Of a stretch of 64,000 nt of DNA, positions 17,473 through 26,436 are shown piece by piece; within the stretch, counting starts at the first letter, position 1, and the number at the start of each line of letters is the position of its first letter. The translations under genes and the position numbers were made by a program. The DNA is from Sphingomonadaceae bacterium (GTDB taxonomy: Bacteria; Pseudomonadota; Alphaproteobacteria; Sphingomonadales; Sphingomonadaceae), in assembly GCA_024236155.1 (NCBI GenBank), contig JACKLA010000004.1:124001-188000 (forward strand), read 5' to 3'. The notes beneath the pieces were generated by a model that ran no database searches, was not told the origin of the DNA, and saw nothing but the letters and a program-made list of their open reading frames with translations.

Positions 17473-18393
17473 ATGACCAATCGCGCCCGTTTCGCTCGCC
17501 TCGCTCTCGCCCTTTCGCTGCTGAGCATCCTGTGGTTCGGCATCGCCATGTTCGGTGCAAGTGCCGGACTATGGAAACCGCTGACCGGCTTTTCCGACAT
17601 GACCATGGCCCTGATGAAGCCGATTGCGCCGCCCGACGTGCCGTTGCCAATGCTGCCGACAGCGTTGATCGTCATCGCACTGGTCGCGCTGGTTGCGACG
17701 CTCGCAAAGGCTCCGCGCAAGGGCTGGTTCGCTGCGCTGCTGGCGCTCGCCATACCCCTGGCCCTGTTTGCCGGATTGCTTTCGCTACGCAGCCACGCGC
17801 AGAGCGTGCCCTTCATCCACGATGTCGCGACCGATACCGCCGATCCGCCGCAATTCTCCGCCGCCATGGTCAAGGCGCGCGAGGAGGACGAAGCGAAGAA
17901 CAAGCTCTATCCCTTCGATGTGCCGCTCGACACGCTGGAGGAGTGGAAGAGTAACGAATCGGTTGCCGGCAAGACGCTCGCCCAGCTGATCGAGAGCGGA
18001 TACCCCGGTCTCGACCTGACGACGCTGCATGTCGAGGAATCACCCGACAAGGTGATCGATGTGGTCGAAAAGGCGATGGAAATGCGCGGCTATCGCGGGA
18101 TCACCTCCGATCCGAAAGCGGGCATTGTCGAGGGCACCGACAAGGTGTTCTGGTATGGTTTCCTCGACGATGTCGTGGTGCGCGTGCGCCCGGCGGGCAA
18201 GGGCTCGGTGGTCGATTTCCGCTCCACCTCGCGCGTCGGGCTGAGCGACCTTGGCGTCAACGCCAAGCGCGTGGCCGATTTGCGGCAGGCAGTGCTCGAC
18301 CGGCTTACAGGGCGCGGTCCGGTTGATCCGGAAGCCTATGCAGCAGAAAAGTCGGACGAGGTGGAAGAAGACCTCAAGGACGCCGATGAATAG
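17473..18393 (+). CDS. DUF1499 membrane protein
   Basis: 306 residues. Three hydrophobic segments occupy the first 120 residues (LALSLLSILWFGIAMF, ALIVIALVALVATLA and AALLALAIPLALFAGLL). The rest is a DUF1499 domain, recognised from VEKAMEMRGYRG, GIVEGTDKVFWYGFLDDVVV and VDFRSTSRVGLSDLGVNAKR. Function is unknown for the family. It ends 6 bases before the convergent psd stop. Confidence 0.82.
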   Translation: MTNRARFARLALALSLLSILWFGIAMFGASAGLWKPLTGFSDMTMALMKPIAPPDVPLPMLPTALIVIALVALVATLAKAPRKGWFAALLALAIPLALFAGLLSLRSHAQSVPFIHDVATDTADPPQFSAAMVKAREEDEAKNKLYPFDVPLDTLEEWKSNESVAGKTLAQLIESGYPGLDLTTLHVEESPDKVIDVVEKAMEMRGYRGITSDPKAGIVEGTDKVFWYGFLDDVVVRVRPAGKGSVVDFRSTSRVGLSDLGVNAKRVADLRQAVLDRLTGRGPVDPEAYAAEKSDEVEEDLKDADE

Positions 18394-18399
18394 GGTGCA

Positions 18400-19257
18400 T
18401 CAGCCCGCCTGATCGGGGCGGCTGCCCATCACCTCGCCGAGGCGGACCGGGCGTTCGGGCACCCAGTCGCCATTGAACGCGATGCTGCCTGCCGGGAACA
18501 GCATCACCACGGTCGAACCGAGCAGGAAGCGGCCCATCTCCACTCCCTGCTCAAGCGTGATGTCCTGATCGTCATAGCGCCACTCAGCGATCTGGCCGCT
18601 GCGCTTTTCATTGACCACGCCGTGCCACACGGTCGCCATGCTGCCGACAATCGTCGCGCCGACCAGCACCATCGCGAAGGGGCCGTGCTCGGGCGAATCA
18701 AATACGCAGACAACCCGTTCATTGCGCGCAAACAGGTTGGGTACGCCGCGTGCCGTGACCGGGTTGACCGAGAACAGCGCACCGGGGACGTGGATCATCC
18801 GCTCCAGCCGGGCCGAGCAGGGCATATGGATGCGATGGTAATCGCGCGGCGAGAGATAGAGATTGGCAAAGCTGCCGTTGCGGAAGCGGTCCGCCAGCGC
18901 CTCGTCCCCGCCGACAAGGTCGGTGGTGGTGAAACGGTGCCCCTTGGCCTGGAAGATATGCCGGTCCTCGATCGCACCGAACTGGCTGATCGCGCCATCC
19001 ACAGGGCAGGTGAAATCCGCGTCGGCAAGCGGACGCACGCCGGGTTTGAGCGGGCGGGTGAAGAAGTCGTTGAAGCTCTGGTAGCTCGCAAGGTCCGGGT
19101 TCTCGGCCTCGCTCATGTCGACGCCGTAGCGCGCGGCGAAGCGGCGGATGAGCCGTGTCGTGGCTTCGCCCCGTTCGGCACGCGCCACCCTGCCTGCAAT
19201 CCCGGTCAGCGCCTGCTTGGGTAGCGCATATTGCAGCAGGACTTTCAGGCGATCCAT
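18400..19257 (-). CDS. psd: phosphatidylserine decarboxylase proenzyme
   Basis: Makes phosphatidylethanolamine from phosphatidylserine. The 285-residue proenzyme is of the E. coli type: SFNDFFTRPLKPGVRP, CPVDGAISQFG, LYLSPRDYHRIHMP and the self-cleavage motif LGST (FLLGSTVVML) that generates the pyruvoyl group. It is peripheral to the inner membrane. The gene ends convergently with the DUF1499 gene and starts near the tRNA-Gln gene on the same strand. Confidence 0.96.
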   Translation of the reverse strand: MDRLKVLLQYALPKQALTGIAGRVARAERGEATTRLIRRFAARYGVDMSEAENPDLASYQSFNDFFTRPLKPGVRPLADADFTCPVDGAISQFGAIEDRHIFQAKGHRFTTTDLVGGDEALADRFRNGSFANLYLSPRDYHRIHMPCSARLERMIHVPGALFSVNPVTARGVPNLFARNERVVCVFDSPEHGPFAMVLVGATIVGSMATVWHGVVNEKRSGQIAEWRYDDQDITLEQGVEMGRFLLGSTVVMLFPAGSIAFNGDWVPERPVRLGEVMGSRPDQAG

Positions 19258-19351
19258 CTGGCGCTTCCTCTTGGCATGTCCCGGCGGCAGCGCGGGGCTG
19301 CCGACAAGGTTCCCCCGTTGCCGGTCGGGAACGCGAACAGGACGGGAAGGA

Positions 19352-19426
<75 letters not shown>

Positions 19427-19572
19427 GCAGAGCGCGCCCATATAGCGTGTTTCGGCGCGATGTGAAGGGGATGATGCATGGCAAACCGCTCGCAGTATTT
19501 TTGTGGACTCGTAAGTTGAATTGAAATAAAAACACGAGATTGTTCGTATTGGGTTTCCATTTTGGGGGTGAA

Positions 19573-20247
19573 ATGGCGATTCCTGATATTTTCGGCAAGA
19601 GAAGGCCTGTGTCTCCTCCTGGAGGGAGAGGGAAATTTTCAGCGGATTTGCTTGATGAAGCGATCTCCACTGAACTGATGCTTTCGATTCCGAAACAGGA
19701 AAAGTCGTTGTGGTGCTGGGTTGCGGTCGGTTCTGGGATTGCGAGTTTCTACCGGGTCAATGTACCGACGCAGTGCCGTGTCGCCAATGCCGTCCTGAAC
19801 GTGCCCGATGACACATGCTGCCGGAACGGTGATTCGAGTTGCAATCGGTTCGGTTACCTCAACCATACTCTGGCGCATTTCAATTGTTTCGATCGCTATG
19901 AAGCCGGCGTGCCGCGCCCATCGGCAATCGATACCGAAATCGGAGGTAGGCGCCCGCTGGGTGTCAGGGTGCAGTGGCAAACGGGCATTGGTGCCGGGAC
20001 GGGGCATTTTCTTGCGGTCAGCGGCATCAGGCAGACGGCTACTGGCACCGACCTTGTGGTAAAGGATCCGTGGGAAGGCAGCACGTCGGTCGTGTCTCAT
20101 GCAAAAATGGCTTCGTCCTATGGCGTCGGAAAGGGGCGCTGGACTCACTCCTTCTTCACAATTTCCCCGTCCGATGCCGAACTGGCCGGTGGTGGGGATG
20201 CGTTCAAGGCACTCGACGATGACCCCGGTCTTTTGGGGGGAATGTGA
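19573..20247 (+). CDS. papain-like cysteine peptidase, first gene of an unknown operon
   Basis: 224-residue protein resembling the AvrRpt2/papain-like cysteine peptidase family. Active-site candidates are Gln42 and Cys48 in QEKSLWCWVAVGSGIASFY, His145 in GTGHFLAVSGI and Asp165 in VVKDPWEG. A cysteine cluster (CC at 82-83, Cys90) is also typical. No signal peptide is seen. GGGGGTG precedes the ATG. Its stop overlaps the next gene by one base (TGATG), so at least the first two genes are coupled. The 60 bases 19501-19560 are only 35% G+C and probably hold the promoter. It might act as protease, deamidase-like toxin or maturation factor; nothing in the window decides this. Confidence 0.78.
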   Translation: MAIPDIFGKRRPVSPPGGRGKFSADLLDEAISTELMLSIPKQEKSLWCWVAVGSGIASFYRVNVPTQCRVANAVLNVPDDTCCRNGDSSCNRFGYLNHTLAHFNCFDRYEAGVPRPSAIDTEIGGRRPLGVRVQWQTGIGAGTGHFLAVSGIRQTATGTDLVVKDPWEGSTSVVSHAKMASSYGVGKGRWTHSFFTISPSDAELAGGGDAFKALDDDPGLLGGM

Positions 20248-20933
20248 TGCCTGTCGAACGTATCGATGCACCGCGCGAAATCGACAATATGGTGGATCAC
20301 GCGATTGCGGGATTGGGGAATCTATCGGGGGCGATCGGCCTTGGTATCGCCGAAGGTGATCTGTCTGCGTTCGAGGCCATTCCCTTGCATGGCTTCCGCA
20401 AGCAGCGCGGTGAGGGAGCCTTCGATCGATCCGATTTTCCGTTGCTCGGTTGGCGGAGTTTGGTGGTCGATGCTGCTGAGAAAGTCGTTGCAGTTGACAT
20501 CGATATTGATGGCGATGACTATTCGCTTCAGCGCGTGTTTTCCGGTACCACGCTGGAGCGGCTTGTCGAAAGGTCCACAAGACTTGAGGCACTTGCCGCA
20601 GGTCAGGCCTACACACTGCGGCTGGTTGAAGTTCCGAGCATCAAGCTTGCGGCGATCTGGCTTGAGCGAGGTGAGAATTCGATCTTCCTTCCCTATTCTG
20701 ACGGTCCGAGCATGGCGCTCGACTGCGAGGAATTCTACGAGCTCACCGCTGCACGGATGCCTGCCCCGCCGACAACTGCCGCATCCGCGAAGACGGAGCA
20801 CGAGATAGCACTCGACGATGAATATGACGCTGCGGACGAGGATTTCGATCGTCTGGACCTGTTGGCGGAGGATGGCGATTTCGAACCAGACAAATCGAAA
20901 AAGGCCGACAAGAAACAGGAGGGGTCGGCCTGA
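20247..20933 (+). CDS. hypothetical protein, second gene of the operon
   Basis: 228 residues, not recognised. The body (about residues 1-165) looks globular, mixed alpha/beta, without membrane segments. From about residue 175 the protein becomes strongly acidic (EIALDDEYDAADEDFDRLDL) and ends in a short lysine-rich tail. The start shares a base with the upstream stop. It could be a substrate, inhibitor or adaptor of the papain-like peptidase; that is inference from position only. Confidence 0.7.
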   Translation: MPVERIDAPREIDNMVDHAIAGLGNLSGAIGLGIAEGDLSAFEAIPLHGFRKQRGEGAFDRSDFPLLGWRSLVVDAAEKVVAVDIDIDGDDYSLQRVFSGTTLERLVERSTRLEALAAGQAYTLRLVEVPSIKLAAIWLERGENSIFLPYSDGPSMALDCEEFYELTAARMPAPPTTAASAKTEHEIALDDEYDAADEDFDRLDLLAEDGDFEPDKSKKADKKQEGSA

Positions 20934-20973
20934 TCCCGGTTGTCGGGGGCTTGGGTGAAACAAGGGGGGAATT

Positions 20974-21435
20974 ATGTCGCTTTCGAATTCAACAGGGCGA
21001 TGGGTCGAACGCAAGGCAGGGGCCGGAGGTGGGGATGCGGACAAGCAACCCTACGAGGAACTGACCAGTTACATACCCTTGGAAGCGGTAACTATCTTCC
21101 TGGCGCTGGTGTCGCTTATCAACGGATTGGAGGAGCTTGGGCGGACGATAAGCCTGCCTCTTGTCGGCGTCGTGGGCGAATTCGATGCCTATGTGCTTTG
21201 CGGTATTGTGGTGGTTCCGCTCGTAGTCTTTCTCGTCAAGCTGGCGAAGGAGAAGAAGGACGGGGTCAAGACCGGGTTCCCGACCTGGCCGATTGCGGCG
21301 GGGTTGCTGGCTTATGCGGTTTGGGGACTCACCGTACCGGGCGTTTTCGAAGATCCCGTGCTCCATGTCGTGGCTGCCCCGGCTGCAATCATCGTGTCGA
21401 AAATTCTCTCGCTGGTGGAAGGAGTCATTGGATGA
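20974..21435 (+). CDS. small integral membrane protein, third gene of the operon
   Basis: 153 residues with about four hydrophobic segments (37-55, 70-90, 104-122, 129-147) joined by short charged loops; the first 35 residues are polar, likely cytoplasmic. No family recognised. GGGGGG lies upstream of the ATG. Its stop overlaps the next gene by ATGA, implying coupling. It would give the system an inner-membrane component. Confidence 0.72.
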   Translation: MSLSNSTGRWVERKAGAGGGDADKQPYEELTSYIPLEAVTIFLALVSLINGLEELGRTISLPLVGVVGEFDAYVLCGIVVVPLVVFLVKLAKEKKDGVKTGFPTWPIAAGLLAYAVWGLTVPGVFEDPVLHVVAAPAAIIVSKILSLVEGVIG

Positions 21436-22604
21436 GCAGATTGACAATCGCCCTGGCCATGCTCGGTGCAGGAGTGATGGTTCCCGTACTTCCGCTGCAT
21501 GCCCAGCAGGAAACGCAGGAGCAGTATATCGCCAGACTTGCCGCCGAGAAGGAGCGTGATGTGGCCGAGAAAGACCGGCTCACCGCGCAAAAGGATCTCG
21601 TCACTGCGCAAACGGCCTATATCGAGGCACTCCCGATCCCGGGGTTCGAGAACACGACCACGCTTGAAGGTGACGCCGGATCGATGGAGGCCGCCATGCT
21701 TTCCGCCGAAGCCATGGGTTTTGCGGCGCGGGGTATTGCCGATCGTCTTGACGGAAAGCTGGGCGACGAGGTTGTGGTGATGACCTCTGGAGAGGTCGTC
21801 GATCTGGCGCTTGCCGACACGATCATGTCGGAAATCGGCTATCTTGATGGGCTTCTCGACCTGACGACCGTCTCTCGCCCGACCTCGCCACCTGATCCGA
21901 TCGCTGGAGGTGGCGTGGGGATTGGCGTTGCGGGTGCGATTTCGCTGGTGACCGAACTGTCGAAGTTACTCGGTAACGAATCGACAATTTCCTACAAAGC
22001 CGCCGCAGAGGTGGACAGCCTGCTGCTCGCGACGGCAGTAGCCGGCAGGCTGAACGGGCGGGCCTACAGCCCTTCGGCCACTCTTGGCTTGGGCAAAGGC
22101 GGCAGGGAGTTGCTGGCACAATATGAAGCACTGGCAAATCGCATGCGCGCGGCGGACGCACGGCAAGCCGCAATTGAAAAGAAAAAACCCGCCCAACAAT
22201 CGCCCGCAGAAAAGACGGAGCTGGCAACGTTGAAGCAGGCGCTGGGCAGGCATGCGGCATTGGCAAAACAGGTCGCCACACCAACCGACAAGGGGGTGCT
22301 TCCCATTCACCAGGCAGCGAAGGCAATCTCGGTTTTTGCCGACGGTCGAACGGTGCTGCAGGTCGAGGTCGAGAAGGCGGGGGGGAGCCTGGTGAACTCG
22401 AAGAACATCGGTACAATGTTCGGTGATGACCCGGTTCGGGTGACGGGTGGGGTGATTGTCAGCTACCGCCTGTTTGATCCACGTGAGGGCAAGGTTGAGG
22501 CGGCTGGTGTCCTCAACTGTGCAACGACTCGAACGAGTCTGGGATCGATGCACCGAAGGACATACAAGATCGATCCTGCGAAGGCGTGCCGCTGGGCGGG
22601 CTAG
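21432..22604 (+). CDS. secreted coiled-coil protein, fourth gene of the operon
   Basis: 390 residues, unrecognised. A signal peptide ends near LPLHA (residue 24), followed by a charged coiled-coil-like stretch (about 29-66), a glycine-rich patch GGGVGIGVAGA near 160, and another helical charged region around 215-280. The C-terminal part (VSYRLFDPREGKVEAAGVLN) looks beta-rich. Predicted periplasmic. It ends one base before the convergent yghU stop. Together with the preceding genes it makes an operon spanning cytoplasm, inner membrane and periplasm. Confidence 0.72.
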   Translation: MSRLTIALAMLGAGVMVPVLPLHAQQETQEQYIARLAAEKERDVAEKDRLTAQKDLVTAQTAYIEALPIPGFENTTTLEGDAGSMEAAMLSAEAMGFAARGIADRLDGKLGDEVVVMTSGEVVDLALADTIMSEIGYLDGLLDLTTVSRPTSPPDPIAGGGVGIGVAGAISLVTELSKLLGNESTISYKAAAEVDSLLLATAVAGRLNGRAYSPSATLGLGKGGRELLAQYEALANRMRAADARQAAIEKKKPAQQSPAEKTELATLKQALGRHAALAKQVATPTDKGVLPIHQAAKAISVFADGRTVLQVEVEKAGGSLVNSKNIGTMFGDDPVRVTGGVIVSYRLFDPREGKVEAAGVLNCATTRTSLGSMHRRTYKIDPAKACRWAG

Positions 22605-22605
22605 T

Positions 22606-23460
22606 TCAGAACTTCTTGCCCTCGAAATCGGCTGCGGAGTGGCGTTCGAGCATGATTTCCTCGGGGCTGTCGCCCAGCGCCTTGTTGACCAGCCTGCCGC
22701 GCCGCACTGCCGGACGAGCGGCGATTTCATGGACCCAGCGGCCGACATGCTCATATTCGTCGATCGACAGGAACCGCTTTGCGTCATTATACGCCAGGCC
22801 GAGGACGAAGACAGCGAGCCAGGGGAATGTCGCCATGTCGGCAATGGTGTAGTCGTCACCGCCGAGATAGCGCGATTGCGCCAGCCGCTGATCAGCGACG
22901 TCGAACAGGCGCTTGGTTTCCATCGAATAGCGGTTGATGGGGTATTCGTATTTCTCGGGCGCATAGGCATAGAAATGGCCGAAGCCGCCGCCGATGAAAG
23001 GCGCACTGCCGACCTGCCAGAACAGCCAGCTCAATGCTTCGGCACGGGTGTGGTCGGTTGGCAGGAAGGTGCCGAACTTTTCGGCAAGGTGCATCAGGAT
23101 TGCGCCGCTTTCGAAAATGCGGATCGGCTTGTCACCGCTGCGATCGAGCAGGGCCGGGATCTTGGAATTGGGGTTGAGGTCGACAAAGCCGCTGCCGAAT
23201 TGCGAACCGTCCGAGATGTTGATCGTCCACGCGTCGTATTCGGCTTCGGAATATCCGGCTTCCAGCAGTTCCTCGAACATGATGGTGGCTTTCACCCCGT
23301 TGGGTGTGGCGAGCGAGTAGAGCTGGAAATCATGTTCGCCGACCGGCAGTTCCTTCTCATCACGCGCACCGGCGGTGGGACGGTTGATGCCTGCGAAACG
23401 TCCGCCGTTCTCGGTGTCGTTGGTCCAGACTGCGGGCGGGGTGTAGGTCGGGTCGGCCAT
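22606..23460 (-). CDS. yghU: glutathione-dependent disulfide-bond oxidoreductase YghU
   Basis: 284-residue glutathione transferase of the Nu class. It matches E. coli YghU closely in FAGINRPTAG, LYSLATPNGVKATIMFEELL, LNPNSKIPALLD, FESGAILMHLAEKFG and GGGFGHFYAYAPEKYEY. The enzyme has glutathione-dependent disulfide reductase and peroxidase activity. The start MADPTYTPPAVW has GGAGC upstream; the longer frame is discounted. Confidence 0.93.
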   Translation of the reverse strand: MADPTYTPPAVWTNDTENGGRFAGINRPTAGARDEKELPVGEHDFQLYSLATPNGVKATIMFEELLEAGYSEAEYDAWTINISDGSQFGSGFVDLNPNSKIPALLDRSGDKPIRIFESGAILMHLAEKFGTFLPTDHTRAEALSWLFWQVGSAPFIGGGFGHFYAYAPEKYEYPINRYSMETKRLFDVADQRLAQSRYLGGDDYTIADMATFPWLAVFVLGLAYNDAKRFLSIDEYEHVGRWVHEIAARPAVRRGRLVNKALGDSPEEIMLERHSAADFEGKKF

Positions 23461-23569
23461 TGGGAAAGCTCCTGCGGGTGTCTCGCTGTAGGTTCGTAAA
23501 CTGGCCATCGGCGGTTACGCCCGCAAGCCAATAACCCCTTTGCAGCCTGAAACCGGAGGTTGCATGCAT

Positions 23570-23586
23570 GTATCCTTTTGGGATAC
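23570..23586. promoter_or_regulatory. inverted repeat, candidate operator upstream of the HTH-NadE frame
   Basis: GTATCC-TTTTG-GGATAC is a perfect 6-bp inverted repeat with a 5-base spacer. It lies 9 bases before the ATG of the HTH-like N-terminal extension. The position would suit a self-binding regulator or a small hairpin over the ribosome-binding region. Confidence 0.5.
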
Positions 23587-23595
23587 TAGGCGTTC

Positions 23596-25908
23596 ATGCA
23601 CCGGGCCGGCCAGAAAATCCGCCAATGGCGTGAAGCGCAATCGCCGCCGCTTTCGGCGGAGGAATTCGGTGCGCGCTTCGGCGAGCCTGCCGGATGGCCC
23701 AGTCGCACGGTTTACGGCTGGGAAGCCAAGGGCAAGATCGCCCGTGCAGCGGTGCAGAAGAGACTGGCCGATCTCGGCATTTGCGGGCCTGCCGACTGGC
23801 TCGAACCGGCGGCAAGCGCCGCCCCCCGAACACCGAAAAGGACAAGCCGCATGGCTTCAGCGCAGAGCTTTTACGACCTGCATACGCACGGCTTCGTGCG
23901 CGTCGCGACCAGCACCCCGCAGGTGCGCACCGCCGATGTCGCCTATAATGCGCAAGGCATTATCGAGGAGGCGAAGAGGGCGGGCGCGCAGCATGTCGAC
24001 CTGCTGCTCTATCCCGAGCTGTGCCTGTCGTCCTACGCACTCGACGATTTGCACCTGCAGACCGCGCTGCTCGATGCGGTCGAGGATCACCTGGCGCAGA
24101 TACTCGATGCCAGCCGCACCATCCCAACCGTGCTGGTGATCGGCGCTCCGCTGCGGCGGAACGGCCGGATCTACAATTGCGCACTGGCGGTGTGTCGCGG
24201 CAAGCTGTTGGGGGCGGTGCCCAAGAGCTACCTGCCCAATTACCGCGAATTCTACGAGAAACGCTGGTTCGCGCATGGGCGTGAGTGTGTGGGGCTGGAT
24301 ATCGCGGTGGGCGGGGCAAGCGTGCCTTTCGGCACCGATCTGATCTTCGCCCATCCCGACATTGCCGGTTTCACCTTCGGGATCGAGATTTGCGAGGACT
24401 ACTGGTCACCCAATCCGCCCGGTATCCGCGCCGCGCTGGCCGGGGCGACGATCCTGCTCAACCTCTCTGCATCCAACATCACCATCGGCAAGTCGGACGA
24501 GCGGCACATGCTCAGCCGCGCCAGTTCGGCGCGCGGGGTTTGCGCCTATGCCTATTCGGCGAGCGGTTACGGCGAGAGCACGACCGACCTCGCGTGGGAC
24601 GGGCAGGGCATGATCTATGAGCTGGGCGACCTGTTGGTCGAAAGCACGCGCTTCGACCGCCGCCCGGAACTGTGCACCGCCGATGTCGATTGCCAACGCA
24701 TCCTTGCCGAGCGGCTGCGGATGGGCACCTTCAACGACGCAGCCGAGGCGGATGGGCGGCCCGAAGACTGGTTCCGCACGATTCGTTTCGACCATGAACC
24801 CGATGGCGGCGATGTGGGCCTGCTGCGCCCCATCCGCCGCTTCCCCTTCGTGCCCAATCGCCAGCACAAGCTGGACGAGGATTGCTACGAAGCGTTCAAC
24901 ATCCAGGTTTCAGGCCTGATCCGCCGGATCGAGGCGACCAGGCCCAAATCGCTGGTGATCGGCATTTCGGGCGGGCTGGACAGTACCCACGCGCTGATCG
25001 TAGCGGCCAAGGCGTGCGACGAACTGGGCCTGCCGCGCACGACGATCCGGGGTTACACCATGCCCGGCTTCGGCACTTCCGATCACACCAGATCCAATGC
25101 GTGGAAACTGATGGAGGCGATGGGGATCACGGCGGAAGAAATCGACATCCGCCCGACTGCCACCACCATGCTCGAAAATATCGGCCATGCCTTCGCAGAT
25201 GGCGAGCCGGTCTATGATGTAACCTTCGAGAATGTGCAGGCCGGCTTGCGGACCGATTACCTGTTTCGCCTGTCGGGCCAGCATGGCGGCTGGGTGATCG
25301 GCACGGGCGATCTGAGCGAACTGGCGCTCGGCTGGTGCACCTATGGCGTGGGCGACCATATGAGCCATTACGGGGTCAATGCGGGCGTGCCCAAGACGCT
25401 GATCCAGTACCTTATCCGCTGGAGCGCGCAGACCGGACAGTTCGACGACCACACCAATGAAGTGCTGCTGTCGATCCTCGACACGGAGATCTCGCCCGAA
25501 CTGGTGCCTGCGGGCGAAGATGGCGCGATGCAAAGCACCGAGGAGAAGATCGGGCCCTATGAGCTCAACGACTTCTTCCTCCACCACATCATCCGCTGGG
25601 GGCAGAAGCCGAGCCATGTCGCTTTCCTGGCTTGGCATGCATGGCGGGATGCAGCTTCGGGGCAATGGCCCGAAGGTTTCCCGGATGCGAAGAAGAACCA
25701 ATACGATCTCGCGACCATTCGCCGGTGGCTCGAAAAGTTCATCTGGCGCTTCTTCCAGTTCAGCCAGTTCAAGCGCAGCGCGTTACCCAACGGGCCGAAA
25801 GTCAGCGCGGGCGGCGCCCTGTCCCCACGCGGAGACTGGCGGGCGCCGAGCGATGCGGTGGCGGAAGTCTGGCTGGACGAACTGCGCAAGCACGTGCCCG
25901 AAGGCTGA
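23596..25908 (+). CDS. nadE: glutamine-dependent NAD+ synthetase with N-terminal HTH-like extension
   Basis: The C-terminal 685 residues (from an internal ATG at 23851) are a complete glutamine-dependent NadE. Counting from that ATG, the nitrilase-type glutaminase triad is Glu56 (YPEL), Lys125 (VPKSYLP) and Cys181 (EICEDYW), and the synthetase P-loop is SGGLDST at 373-379. In front, open in the same frame without a stop, are 85 residues resembling an XRE-like helix-turn-helix: IRQWREAQSPPLSAEEFGAR, WPSRTVYGWEAKGKIAR. Either the cell makes a fusion, or two products start at 23596 and 23851 (AAAAGGA precedes the second). Outside sphingomonads NadE has no such domain. Confidence 0.88.
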   Translation: MHRAGQKIRQWREAQSPPLSAEEFGARFGEPAGWPSRTVYGWEAKGKIARAAVQKRLADLGICGPADWLEPAASAAPRTPKRTSRMASAQSFYDLHTHGFVRVATSTPQVRTADVAYNAQGIIEEAKRAGAQHVDLLLYPELCLSSYALDDLHLQTALLDAVEDHLAQILDASRTIPTVLVIGAPLRRNGRIYNCALAVCRGKLLGAVPKSYLPNYREFYEKRWFAHGRECVGLDIAVGGASVPFGTDLIFAHPDIAGFTFGIEICEDYWSPNPPGIRAALAGATILLNLSASNITIGKSDERHMLSRASSARGVCAYAYSASGYGESTTDLAWDGQGMIYELGDLLVESTRFDRRPELCTADVDCQRILAERLRMGTFNDAAEADGRPEDWFRTIRFDHEPDGGDVGLLRPIRRFPFVPNRQHKLDEDCYEAFNIQVSGLIRRIEATRPKSLVIGISGGLDSTHALIVAAKACDELGLPRTTIRGYTMPGFGTSDHTRSNAWKLMEAMGITAEEIDIRPTATTMLENIGHAFADGEPVYDVTFENVQAGLRTDYLFRLSGQHGGWVIGTGDLSELALGWCTYGVGDHMSHYGVNAGVPKTLIQYLIRWSAQTGQFDDHTNEVLLSILDTEISPELVPAGEDGAMQSTEEKIGPYELNDFFLHHIIRWGQKPSHVAFLAWHAWRDAASGQWPEGFPDAKKNQYDLATIRRWLEKFIWRFFQFSQFKRSALPNGPKVSAGGALSPRGDWRAPSDAVAEVWLDELRKHVPEG

Positions 25909-25995
25909 GCGCAGCCGGGTTCATTGGCAATTCAGCCGGTTCGGCCCAGCTTCGCCGGAGAAGTGGCCGCAAAAGGGGCCGGAACGGGGGCTGAA

Positions 25996-26382
25996 ATGAA
26001 GATCGCGCTTTTCGGATGTGCAATTGCCGCGCTTGCCCTGTCGGCTTGCAGCACCGCGACGACAAACAGTTTCCCGACGCCCGGATCATACAATCCGCTG
26101 GCGACGACCCAGCCGATCGATCCCGGCATGGTCGCAATCGGGCGCGAAGTGGGTGCAATCGACCGGTCGATCGATTCTGCGCGTGAAACGGGACAATTGA
26201 CGAAAGGCGAGGCCCGCAATGCGCGGCGTGCAAACAGTGCACTTGCCGGGGCGGCCGATCGCATGGGGGCAGATGGCCTCAGCGCCGACGAGCAGCGCGG
26301 TCTGCAAACCCAGGCGCTGATCCTGTCAAGCCAGATCGAGGCAGCGAAACTCGTGGAGCCCCCTTCAGACAAGCCGGACTGA
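25996..26382 (+). CDS. small lipoprotein
   Basis: 128-residue predicted lipoprotein with lipobox LSAC (signal MKIALFGCAIAALALSAC). The mature part is short and polar with a helical, Ala/Arg-rich middle (TGQLTKGEARNARRANSAL). No known domain. GGGGG lies upstream of the ATG. Function unknown. Confidence 0.75.
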   Translation: MKIALFGCAIAALALSACSTATTNSFPTPGSYNPLATTQPIDPGMVAIGREVGAIDRSIDSARETGQLTKGEARNARRANSALAGAADRMGADGLSADEQRGLQTQALILSSQIEAAKLVEPPSDKPD

Positions 26383-26436
26383 GGCAGGCCCGGCTTAACC
26401 GCATTTTAGCGCGGATTTGCTAGTGCGAGGGCCATC

